This document shows, in pieces, positions 10,964 through 21,522 of a DNA stretch of 64,000 bases. Where the stretch lies: NCBI GenBank assembly GCA_038503075.1, contig JBCAML010000011.1:558001-622000 (forward strand), given 5' to 3'. Numbering within the stretch: position 1 is the first letter of the stretch; each line of letters starts with the position of its first letter. The position numbers and the translations under genes were made by a program. The notes below the pieces were generated by a model. The model was not told the DNA's origin, did not search any database, and saw nothing but the letters and a program-made list of their open reading frames with translations. This stretch comes from Gyromitra esculenta (taxonomy: Eukaryota > Ascomycota > Pezizomycetes > Pezizales > Discinaceae).

Positions 10964-12003
10964 ATGGTCCAGAGTGCCACAAAAGCCTGGTTGCAAAGCA
11001 TGTCTGAAGCCCAGAATATCATTGATACGGCATTTCCGAACAAAAGCAAACACATTATCTCCATCGAGGAGCTAATCGACGGAGCTTACAACTCTTCCTA
11101 CCTTATTATTCTCCAAGACAACAGCAGATATGTTCTCAAGATAGCCCCTCCACCAGATGTCCGAGTCCTCCGTTACGAGAGCTTTATATTAGAAGCCGAA
11201 GCATCTGCATTACGTCTAGTACGAGAACGAACTACCGTCCCGGTCCCTGAGCTCATTGTATACGATGACAACTGTGATATTATCGATTCCCCTTATCTTC
11301 TCATGACATACCTCCCCGGCATTACTCTCGACAAACTGCGACCATCACTCACATCTTCTGAATCCAACATAATTGACTATGCTGTTGGACGCTACCTTCG
11401 CCAGGTGGGCGATGTTGCTAGTGAACGAAAATACTTTGGGCGGGGACCAAGTAGGGCAAAGATGTATACTTCTTGGCGGGAGTGTTTCCTAGCATTGACG
11501 GAAGCTATATTACGAGACGGAGAAGATATGTTAGTCCTATTACCCTATGAGCAGCTACGTCAACAGTTTCGGCGGTGGGCATACACGCTCGATGAGGTGG
11601 TGGAGCCAAAATTGGCAGTGCTGGACTTCGGGGACAGCAGTGTGCTGGTTGACCCAAGAAGTAAGGCCGTTACGGGTCTTATTGATCTTGAGAGGTCGGG
11701 ATGGTTTGATCCATTACTCTCGGTAGTATTTCAGAAGCCTTCACCGGCGTTTATGGAGGGATATGGAAAAGATGTGCTAGACACGAGTAATAAGAAATGC
11801 CGTTCACTACTGTACGTTTATTGATCTAACCTACATGTGGCCTTATTGCTAATCTTAGGTTCGTCAAAAGGTATTCTTGTTACTACTCGAGTGTTAAGAT
11901 CGTGGAAACATACTACCATCAGGCTGAGAATAGTGATGAAATGGAGGAGCGGAAAAATCTCATCAAGTGCTTGAACTCTTTGGTTAGTTGGATAGCGGAA
12001 TAA
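10964..12003 (+). CDS. APH-fold phosphotransferase-like protein with altered catalytic loop
   Basis: Member of the aminoglycoside/choline kinase-like (APH) family common in filamentous fungi; the substrate is unknown. Exons 10964-11811 and 11859-12003 (993 nt, 330 residues); the intron gtacgt..cttag keeps frame. Seen motifs: YVLKIAPPP (ATP-anchoring lysine), EASALRLVRERTTVPVPE, SPYLLMTYLPG (hinge), LDFGDSSVLVD (catalytic-loop position) and VTGLIDLERSGWFDP (metal-binding Asp after the loop). Aligned to the usual H-G-D-x(4)-N pattern, the loop keeps the Asp but has Val for His and Ser for Asn, so catalysis may be weakened or lost. Convergent with the spindle-pole gene, only 218 bp apart. Confidence 0.8.
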
Positions 12004-12221
12004 TAGTAAAATCTCTCTCTTCATAATTGATCATATACAGCTATAAAAAAAAACCCCCCCGAGAAAGAGAAAAATAAATATCCCGATGAATTCATGGCTA
12101 CCAGTATTGTACACAAGAAAACCCCCACTCCAAAAAAAACAAAACATTTAACACCTGAAGAAACACACCGGTTATGCTGCAGACTCGTACACCCAAGGCA
12201 TTAATAAACAATTAAAAGAAA

Positions 12222-15200
12222 TCATTGAACCCGAACCGCTTGGTCCCGTTTTGCTCCTGAGTTAGATTTTTGCTTGGCTAGTTCTAGTGATTTAGCCAAC
12301 GACGTTTTCAGCTCCTTACTTTCGGCCCATTTTTGTTGGAGGTTTCTGTTTGCTTAGTTAGCGGGTTATCTCCTAGAGAAGGATAAAAGATCATTGAAAC
12401 GAACCTCATGCGAATGCTCGCAATGATAGTATGCACTACAGATTTCAAGGCAGGCCTCTTTTCCCGTATGTAGCGGTCGGGGAATATTCCCATCTGCTCA
12501 ATCAACTGCATATTTGCTTCGTTGCTATGATATAATCTGTTAGCACTTGTTTATCTCGGCGGGATCGGGATGTGGGGCCGGTGGTACACTTACCATGCGC
12601 TATAGAGATTGATTTGCATCAAAAAGAAATTCTTGCTGAATGACAAGTCCGCCCGAAATCCCGCTTCTCGGGCAACCTTAGCGCGTAGATAGCGAATCTG
12701 CTTCGCTAGTCCTTTCATTTCGGCTCTGTGACGCTCTTCTGTCTCCAAAGCTTGCTTTTCGAGAACTTTAGGCTCAACGTCCGTCTTTGCATTTTCACGC
12801 CTATTAGTGCTCTCCGAAAATCGGACTCGCTGCTTGATGGCCTTCCGTTCTTCATCCCAAGCGGCCTGCAGCTGTACTGTCTTCTCAACAGCTTTCTGAT
12901 AACGGCGTGTGACTTTCTTCAAATCCTCTGCAGTATCTTGAGAAATTGAATCGATTTGGTTCTTTTCCTTTCGTAGGTTTCTGATTTGGGCGTCAAGTTC
13001 CTTCTCTTTCTTGCGACGTAGTCGAATCTCCTCATCCCTAGTATTTACCTGAGATTGTAGCTGCTCAATTTCTAGCGTTGCAACCTTGATATGCTCGTGA
13101 AGTTCTTGTCGCTCTTCGGCGATCTGTTGCTGTGCTGTCCTAGTATCTTCTGAGCTCTTTAGATGCCTGTTTAATTGGGCGCTATGCAACTCCCTCTCTA
13201 GCCCATGAATGCGTTTCCTAAGGTCCCCAATTGCGTTGGTGGCTTCAAGGTTCCTGCGAACCATGATCTCGTTGCTCTCTCGGATCTCGGCAACTTCCTG
13301 GTCCACCAATGATTTTTCAATTTCGAGCTGCTCATACGCAGTTTTCTGGTCACCAAACTTTCGCTCAAGGGTTTTAACCTTCGATCTAAATTCCCGAAGT
13401 TGTTCTTGATTAGAAGAGATTTGGCGTCTAAGCTCTTCAACTTCGGACTTCCGGCCTGAGCGGGGGGAGCTTGTAGTGGGAGATGAACGAAGCATGGCCG
13501 CATTCTGGGCATCAAGTAAATCCCTCTCGAGCTTATCGATTTGATGACGGAGCTCGCGGGCGGCCTTCCTACTGGCCGACTCTTTCTGGACAAGATCATT
13601 CTCTCGCTTCCTTGCATCTGACAAATTGGCACGGAGATTCTCTAGTTCTAGCTCAAGGCCACCATCTTGACGATCAAGTTTGAGAATTTCATCGATCCTA
13701 GTTTCAAGGCCGAAAACGTTGCGTTCAGCAGCTTGACGTTCGCTTTCACGTTCGCTATTGACTAATTTCAACTGGCTCTTCAAATCCCGGATTTGCTTTT
13801 CGAGTTTAGCCTCTTGTTCATGAGCAGTGGCTATGGCATCTTGAAGATCAGCCTCTAAATCACTGGCCTTCTGCTCAAGAATTGCTCGCTCATCGTTTGC
13901 GCGCTGAAGGTCAATCTCAACTTTGCTCTTTGCTTTCCTGAGTTCTACCTTCTCTTGGTCGAAATTTTTCGTATTGTCGGCCTTGCGGGATAGCTGTTGA
14001 AGTTGACTCCTCAATTCATCTCTTTCAGCTTCAATCTCCATAGCCGTAACCCGGAGATCATTAGCTTGAGAATTAACGTTTGCAATCTGTTCTTGAAGAT
14101 TTTGCTTCTCCTTCTTAACAGTTTCGAGGCGCTTTTTGGCATCCTGTAGTTCCTCTTTGAGCTGTTGCTGGGCCTGAGCTTCGGCTTCAAGGTCTCCCCT
14201 AACGGCCTGCGCTTCAGATCGGGCCTTGCCGTGTTGATTTTCGAGACGAGTCAGTTCTAGTCTCGTAGAGTTGAGCTTCTGGCGAAGGGTCTCAACTTCG
14301 GCCTTGGCAATAGAAATCTCCTCATCGGCGTTTTCTTTCTCCTCATCGAGTGTGACGCTGAGTAACTCAACTTCATCATCTAAATACTTAACTTTCTCCT
14401 CGAGGGCCTTTTCCGCTTTCTTTGACACACGAAGGTCCTCTTTGATAGAGTTACACTCAGCAATCTTGACATCCAGAGCAGCCTTCCTCTCTTCGATTTC
14501 ATCTTGAAGTTCGGTAATCTGTTTATTAAGGTTGGCTTCCTCTTTCTTATGTCTCTCGTTCTCGGATTTCAAGGCATTAGCCAACTATAAGGGTTTCAAC
14601 AATTAGCTTTAATCCCAGTTAAAAATCGGTATACAAGGAAGAAATATTTACCTTAGACTCTTTCCCTTGAATGGTACTTTCAACCTGCTGTAGCTGTTCG
14701 ATGGTTTTCTTGAGGTCTTCAACAGTGGTCTCAGCCTTCTGGATTCTAGAATCAAGCTGTCGCTTTTCTGAAGCCCAGTTGGCAACAGCCCTCTCATGTT
14801 GTTTCTCCTTATCAGCCAACTCTCTATCAATTGCCTCGAGTTCTTCGTTAAGCCCGTTCTTGTCCTGATCCCACTCCCTTCTCAAAGCCTGTTCATTTGA
14901 CTCCGCCAATTGCCTCTCCCTCTGCAGCACCGAGTTCACTTCCTGAAGATTACTCCTCAGTTTCTCGACTTGCTTCTGGAGGTCTCGTGACTCGGCTGTT
15001 AAAGAATCGTGGCGGAAATAGATAAGGTCCTTTTCGGCGGTCACGTTTTGAAGATCTGACCGAAGCCTTCGAAGCTCCACTTCAAACTCATTGCGAGACT
15101 TGTTGGTTGAATCTTTCTCGGAGGCCACAAGCTGAAGATCTAGTTCGACTTTTCGAAGTTTTTCCTCGAGTTCCTTACGAGACCTATTGATGCTCTCCTT

Positions 15201-17250
15201 TTCTGAAGTAACAAGTTGAATGTCTGATTCGGCTTTTCGAAGTTTCGCCTCAAGGTCTTTACGAGAGCTGTTGATGCTGTCCTTTTCTGCGGTGGCGAAC
15301 TGGAGGTCTGATTCGGCTTTTCGGCTTTTCCCTTCAAGTTCCTTGTTCAACTTACTTATAGTGTCTTTTTCGCGTTTGGCAACATCAAGTTGCTGCTATA
15401 GTTAGTATCCCGGCATCATAAAACACACCTGGATATGGGCTCACATTTTGAAGAGCCTGAAACTCGCCATCGAAGTCGCCGTTCATCTGCTCTAGCCTAT
15501 TCTTAAGACGTTGCGCTTCGGCATTCTTCTCTTGATGAAGTAGATATAACTCGTCGTATTCTTGACGAATTTGCTCTATCTCCTCTTCAAGATTCTTCTT
15601 CTGGGCATCTCGCTCTTCTATCCTGCCTTTGTGCGTAAAGCTCTTATTCTGAAGTTCATCCCGGAACTTCTCGACGTTGTTTTCTAATCCCTTCTTTTCA
15701 TCCTCAAGGGCTGCCTGGTAATTGCGGAGCTGTTCATTCTCTACCTGTATTTTTTCTTTGTCCTGGATGATTCCTGTTTTCTCTGCTCGCTCGTCTTCGA
15801 GGTTATGTTTTAGGTTTTGAACAAGCTACAACAAAAAACGTTAGCAGCGCCTAGAATCGTTGTTAATAATTAGAACAGCACCTTTTCGAAATCCCGTATC
15901 TTTTGCTCAGCTTTTCGGAGAGCTTCGTCTTTCTTTACGAGTTGATCGTTCCGATCACCTTGCTTCCCCTGCAGTTCGTGTTCCAAGGTCGCGAGCCTTT
16001 CTTGTAAAGATTCGGCATCTCCCTCCAATTCCCGAATTTTACGGTCCTTTCGTTTGAGTTCATCGTCTACACCTTCAAACTCGGCCAATTCAGCCTCCAG
16101 CTCGCCCTTTTCTTCCTCCAGCCTTTCCGCATCCTTCTCTAATTTCTCCACATCTTTCTGTAATTTCTCCACATCTTCGTTATCTTCTTCTTCCATCTTG
16201 TCCACCTTTGCTTTATACTCATCCACCTCTTCCCGAAGTTGGTCATTCTCATCGAGAGCCTGCTCTAACTCTCTTTCCTTTGCCTTCAGCTTGTCGTTCA
16301 TCTCTTGTAGGGCTCGTGCACGCTCTTCGCTTCGCCTACCGTCGTCGTAGCCCTTTTGTTTGTTATCTTGCATAGCCGTCATTTCAGTGCGCAGATCATT
16401 GATCGCCTTTTCGGAGTCCAATAGGGACTTTCTGTATCGTTTTAGTTCGGCTTTGAGGGTAGCTCGCTCGACTTTAATTTCGATGTTCTAATTTCGATAT
16501 CCTGTCAAAAAATAGTTGCTTGATAATCATGGATAAAATATTTTGTCTCACCTCTCTAACAGCTTCTTCATTATGCTCTGGACCGAGCTTCTTCAGGCGT
16601 TCCTCCATAAAAACAATTTTAAGTTTTAAACCGAAATTCTCTTTCTTAATTTCATCGATGATCTGCAACAGAATGCGTTAGAAATATACCGTTTATTAGA
16701 TTTACATAAGATTGAAAACTCGGCTCACCTTCTCCTGTTCCCTCAAGGTCATCTGCCCATCATTCTCCAGCATGCCGCCCTTACCTCTCGGCAGAGGTGC
16801 CATCGGTGAATTGATACTCGAATCTGGAACTGGACCTAGAACTGTCTCGTCTCGACTCTGATATGTTGTATCAGAACCGACATCCGAGCTCCCAGCATGA
16901 GGAAGCTGCGGACTATCCATCATGAGTCTACCATTCTTCAGGAACGCTGGGGTTGGTGGAACCCCGTTATTGCTGTCGATTTTTGCACGGAGATTTGATC
17001 TCTGCACACTCTTCAGCAGCGGTGTGAACTCATTTTTCCCTGCCCCACGACCTCCGAAAATCTGGCGTGCTGGTGTTGTCGTCTCTCTACGCTGTCGCCT
17101 ACCCTTAGTAGCTTTGAGTAGGTCATCGCCTCCGGGAGATTGGAAAGAATCCATGCGTGAGCCTAGAGTGAGGTCGTCTATGGGATCAATGGAGCTTTCA
17201 GTTGGGTACTCTGTGCGAGGGCTGTCGAGCCCAAGGCCTGGTGCAACCAT
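12222..17250 (-). CDS. Spindle-pole-body coiled-coil scaffold (Pcp1/ApsB type, CM1 + PACT-like)
   Basis: Large scaffold that docks gamma-tubulin complexes at the spindle pole body. Minus-strand exons 17250-16729, 16662-16552, 16487-15882, 15825-15445, 15395-14652, 14584-12594, 12524-12405, 12345-12222 (4599 nt, 1532 residues, seven GT-AG introns). The Ser/Pro-rich N-terminus is followed at about residues 166-212 by a Centrosomin motif 1 (Cnn_1N): TLREQEKIIDEIKKEN, then KLKIVFMEERLKKLGPE. Most of the rest is heptad coiled coil. The end carries a PACT-like calmodulin/spindle-pole anchoring segment at about 1425-1495: EAGFRADLSFSKNFFLMQIN, NEANMQLIEQMG, then REKRPALKSVVHTIIASIRM. This architecture corresponds to fission yeast Pcp1 and Aspergillus ApsB/SnaD-like proteins; which paralogue it is cannot be settled by eye. 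Confidence 0.92.
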
Positions 17251-17747
17251 GGTGGAATGCTGCTTCGATGAGTAGTGCGCTCTGCGCTAGTGTTCTATAT
17301 ATTTCTTCAAGTCAGTACAAGACAACTGTTTTGGGTTGACCACTCCGCCACTATGTTCGGTTTTGTGTTGATGTGTTCAGAGAAGTGTAAAGACGGGCGT
17401 TGTTTATGTTTATGTCGCGGGCCAAGCTTTCGCGCTAGTGGCCTTGGCAGCAAGCTTCGTCCGTTGGTGTGTTTCTCCCACCCCACCTCCCATTGGACAA
17501 AGAAACTCTCAATGTGTGGTTGTCACCTTAATCACTTCCGATTTGCCTAAAGCATTATAGACCCTAACCCTACTACACCGTTCCCAGACATTATCATAAC
17601 TTGTTGATATAAATGACCAGTAGAGCCTTATTATTATTAGGGGGTAAATTTACAAACGATTAATTTATCTATTGTGCAACCCGGACTCCGCAGCCACAGC
17701 ACACGACACTCTCAGATAAGAAAAATCAATAAATGTTTCTCCAAAAT
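17251..17747. other. Spacer upstream of the spindle-pole gene
   Basis: Holds the promoter of the spindle-pole gene and the 3' flank of the HNH-like gene. A single CCCTAACCCTA string lies near 17569. No gene seen. Confidence 0.45.
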
Positions 17748-18896
17748 CTATGACAGTGCCTTCCCGATAGCTCTCAGCACCAACCCCCCCCCATCCAACC
17801 AATCCTGAATGTACGCCATCTTCGCGCAAATTAAACAGCTGTCCTCCCGGTCATCAACATCTTTGCCTCCCACCATGGCCGAAATCGATGCTCTTCGACT
17901 GTGGACACACTCACATCTAGGATCTATCGAGGGACATGAGTCAGAGCTATAGTATCCCATACACCCAAAACTGCTACCACTACTCGCTGATTGGTCGTCT
18001 TCAACCGGTTCGTGTCCTTCAGAATTTTCGTCAATCCAGTCTCTTGGGGGGTGAGAGATTTTAGCAAGGAGGGCACGGACAATCAAAAGCCCTGGGTCAG
18101 GGAGGGGGAATAACACCGGATCGACGGTCTCAAATACAATCCTCTGACCTGAATCGATCACTGGAAAATACACCATATCACCAACCATACGCCCCTGGGC
18201 CCAGAAATTCGGAATTCTTTCTGGTTTTCGTGTCCAGTGGAAAATAGCCGAGTATTTCTCCGGGGTGACTGTGTCCAGCTCCGGGACTAGGTAGAAACCC
18301 AGATTGTTAAAGCTGTTATAGACTTCCGCAGCCATCACAATTCCATTTGCAAAATCGTTGATCGAAACAGGCCCGCACCGCACTTTAATCATTTCGACGG
18401 TATCCGAATCCCAGAAACAACGCAAGAGGTTCCACAAATGATCATTATCGACATCCTCATTACTGATTGGGAATGGGAAGATACGACAACCCTTGAGCAG
18501 TAGACCTCCATTTCCAGTAACCTCACACCGAGAGATTGGAGAACGCTGTTTCAGCCTGTCCTTCGGCCGTCTTCGGTTTCCCGCATGTCGCAGGTAGTCG
18601 ATTCCTTTTCGGAGATAAAAGTACCACGTGTTTGCTGTGCCACCTTGCTCAACGGTTTTGATTATACTTTCTGCTGTGAGGTAACGATGAGACGCAATTT
18701 TTTTACCAAGAACGCTTTTGATGATAAAGTTTTTACTCTCGGGTGCAAGTTGTGTATCGCCATTGACGATATTGATGGCTTGCCGAAGAACAGAGTTAGT
18801 TAATTCATCGCAAGAGGGTGTAGCATCGAAAGCGCATAACCTCTGAAGAAGCGGACTGGGAAATCCCTCTAGGACTTGCTGCGGATTTGAAGTCAT
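17748..18896 (-). CDS. HNH-nuclease-like fungal protein, core His replaced
   Basis: Single-exon frame, 382 residues, starting MTSNPQQVLEGFPSPLLQRL. The centre resembles the fungal HNH_2-type domain: RCEVTGNGG at about residue 125 (usual C-x-x-TG), then LLKGCRIFPF where the family usually has A-H-I-x-P-[FY], then DNDHLWNLLRCFW, and later GFYLVPELD. The family's first catalytic His appears as Cys/Arg, so nuclease activity is doubtful. The C-terminal third is Ser/Asp-rich with a Cys-rich patch (CECVHSRR, CLICAKMAY). The family call is by motif layout only. Function in fungi is mostly unknown. Confidence 0.65.
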   Translation of the reverse strand: MTSNPQQVLEGFPSPLLQRLCAFDATPSCDELTNSVLRQAINIVNGDTQLAPESKNFIIKSVLGKKIASHRYLTAESIIKTVEQGGTANTWYFYLRKGIDYLRHAGNRRRPKDRLKQRSPISRCEVTGNGGLLLKGCRIFPFPISNEDVDNDHLWNLLRCFWDSDTVEMIKVRCGPVSINDFANGIVMAAEVYNSFNNLGFYLVPELDTVTPEKYSAIFHWTRKPERIPNFWAQGRMVGDMVYFPVIDSGQRIVFETVDPVLFPLPDPGLLIVRALLAKISHPPRDWIDENSEGHEPVEDDQSASSGSSFGCMGYYSSDSCPSIDPRCECVHSRRASISAMVGGKDVDDREDSCLICAKMAYIQDWLDGGGLVLRAIGKALS

Positions 18897-19622
18897 TCAG
18901 GGATGACGTGTGCAGGAAGTGGTGGTGTGGGACCTAGAGGAAAAAGAGAAAACCAGGGTGGACTCAGCCCTACCGTCCCAGTCCAGCATCTTGGCGTACC
19001 CCGACATTATTACATGTATTCAAATATACATGTATGGAAGCTTCTAGAAGAGATCTAGCTATAATCGATCTGATGTATAGTCACGTTCGCAAAGTCCTAG
19101 CATCCTACAAGTTGTTAGTAAATCAAAAGAGAAGAAACCTACGGAAATCCTGTGATGCTAAATAGCATCTAAAAACTTCACATAACTACATGTGCCTTCT
19201 ACAGAAATTATAGCCTCAGCCTGCTGACAGTCGTGCTCGACAGAGAAGAGGAGTGCCAAGATTTTCAAACGAGACTGTACATGTAGTCAATCAGGGAATT
19301 CATTGATTTGGGAAGGTAGTCACTTCTAGAGCATTATTTTTTCTAGCGGACGCTGTATACAGAATTTAATCTGAAAGGAAAGTCTAGTATCTAACGCATG
19401 GCTAAAAATGCTGATATCGAAATTTCGTAATAAAGCTTTCTAGAAGTAGCAAACAAACGACATTGCGACCACCCTGGAAACCTTTTTTGGTAAATACAAT
19501 CTAGCAAACAGAGAGACAAAAGCATTAAACCAAATAAACCAAAATAAACCACTCTATCGCGACATAGAAACAAAGATGAATGGGAGAAAAAGCTAGAGAA
19601 AAGCTGAGAAAACAAATCAAGC
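18897..19622. other. Intergenic, TACATGTA-rich
   Basis: No exon supported. Contains three TACATGTA palindromes (19011, 19027, 19278), two of them 16 bp apart, in the region upstream of the HNH-like gene and downstream of the desaturase. Confidence 0.45.
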
Positions 19623-21522
19623 TTAGTGGCCATGCTTTCCTCTGAGGATAGCTGTCTGGCAGTCAGCCAAAATCGTGGCTTGCTTGCCGATCTCGCCCAA
19701 GTGACTCAGGACTTCCTTGTTGCCGTCATAAAACCCGTATAAAGTGTACGGTACCCCAACCTCCTCGCAAAACTCGATAACAAACTTCTGGGCTTCGCGA
19801 AGATTGTGTCTTGGGATGCGCGGAAACAAATGGTGGACAGCCTGTGTACATAATGAATCAGCAAATATTTCCATAAGTGGGCTTGTTATTTAGGTACAAA
19901 CTTGGAATTGTAATCCACCATGAAAAAAATCTAGCCATCTCGGGCAATCCACGTCCATAGTAGTCCTCAGCATTTTTTGTGGGAAACTCTCACCAACTCC
20001 CAAATCTGCCGTCGACATAGCAAAATGCGATAATGTGATTTGCACGTGCAAAGGCATGGTGACAATGTGGCTGATCATCACATACACGAAACGATCCCAA
20101 TTAGATGGGAGCCCATTATAAATAACGCCATAGCCAAACCAATACCAGAACACTACCATGCCCGAGATTTCAAGCCATCTGTGCCATGCTGCAATTCCTT
20201 TTTTGGGACCCAATCCAATCAAAAGATACTCCCATGATAGGCGATATAGGTTAAATCTTCCGAAACAGAGAATGGGGTAATAAAGGTAGTTCTGAAACCT
20301 GACAAGGAATTTGGCTGCAGCATCGTAATGCATAACACGGTCATAGTACGTGGAAAACAAGCTATTGAAGAAGCGATGACTAACGGCGAAGAATGGCAGG
20401 TGTTCAATATCTGGGTCATGTTCAGGGTCATTGGTGATTATGTGATGCACCTAGTGGAAGGGTATTATATTAGCAATTAGGCCATCCACAACACGGAAAA
20501 AAAGAATGGGTTCTACGTTGTGACTCCGTTTCCACCAGCCCAGCGACAGACCCCCACAAAAATCTGCGATAAAAATACCGATGCAGGTATCAAGATGAAA
20601 GTTATGCGTAATTCCCATGTGACCAGCATCATGTGCGGTAAAAGTGATCTGATGCCAGAACAAGCCAAGGAAAAAAGCTGAAGTCTTGTACCACTCAGTG
20701 TGCAAACAGATCATTGAAATCGAAAAGAAAATCAAATAACGAATTGTTTCCTTCATATATCTGATATAGTTGCAATCAAAAAGCCCTGCGGCCCGTATTC
20801 GCTCACCCAGTTTTCGATACTCTTTAACAATTCTTGCCTGTGTTTCGGGGTCAACGGCGGGATATTTTTCAAGATCAGCTTCAATCTCTTTTCGGGTGAG
20901 TGTATCAAAATCCATCTCATCATTTATGGACACTGAGGTCATTGAAGATGAGGAAGAATCGACAGCAGAGCCCTGACGCTTGCGGAGGATAACACTAGGA
21001 TCTCGAAGGAAACTCTTGTCATCGTCGAAAATGGATGCCGGTGAGGCGGAGCGGGCTGGTGTGTCTAAGCTTTCTAGCTCTGACAGTTCCTCGTTCGGTT
21101 CCTGGAGCTTATCCAATACCTCTTCCTGTTCCGTCTCTTGCTGCTCCTCGCATTCAATGCACGGTCGAAATTTGCCGCCATGCAGGGGTGGTAGAAAATT
21201 CTCCCAAGGCCCTTGGATTTGGCCAATCACAAAGTTTTTCATTCTGTTCCGGGCCTCGGTGGAGTGTAGACTATTACAAATAATTAGCTTCAAATGTATA
21301 CCAACCGACAACTTAGAGGTGATTTCGCAACACATACGCGTTAATTTCATCAGTAGCATCTCGCCCGACCATATGAAGAATAGCTTTATCACCTCCTGGA
21401 TGGAATTTCAACCAAGAATCAACGCGAAGGACATTTTTGTCCAGAATTATGATAGTTTTTCCCTCAGCGATCAAACCCTCAACTTGTCGTCGAGAGAGAA
21501 CCCTTTCGGCAAGCCGTCCCAT
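19623..21522 (-). CDS. Delta-8 sphingolipid (fatty acid) desaturase with N-terminal cytochrome b5
   Basis: Endoplasmic-reticulum desaturase that introduces the delta-8 double bond in the long-chain base of fungal glucosylceramides. Minus-strand exons 21522-21338, 21270-20517, 20450-19902, 19841-19623 (1707 nt, 568 residues). The N-terminal cytochrome b5 domain has heme ligands His41 (HPGGDK) and His64 (just after the first intron). Desaturase boxes: HDAGH, HNVHH (residues 312-316, formed across intron 2) and QAVHH (496-500, formed across intron 3). A Ser/Asp-rich linker near residues 90-190 separates the b5 and desaturase domains. Several hydrophobic segments flank the boxes. Start chosen at MGRLAERVLS; an upstream in-frame ATG near 21636 would add an unconserved extension. 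Confidence 0.93.

Noticed and set aside
10549..11075. Open frames upstream of the first APH-type gene
   Set aside because: No start context, splice pattern or homology; they overlap the clear APH-type gene in other frames.
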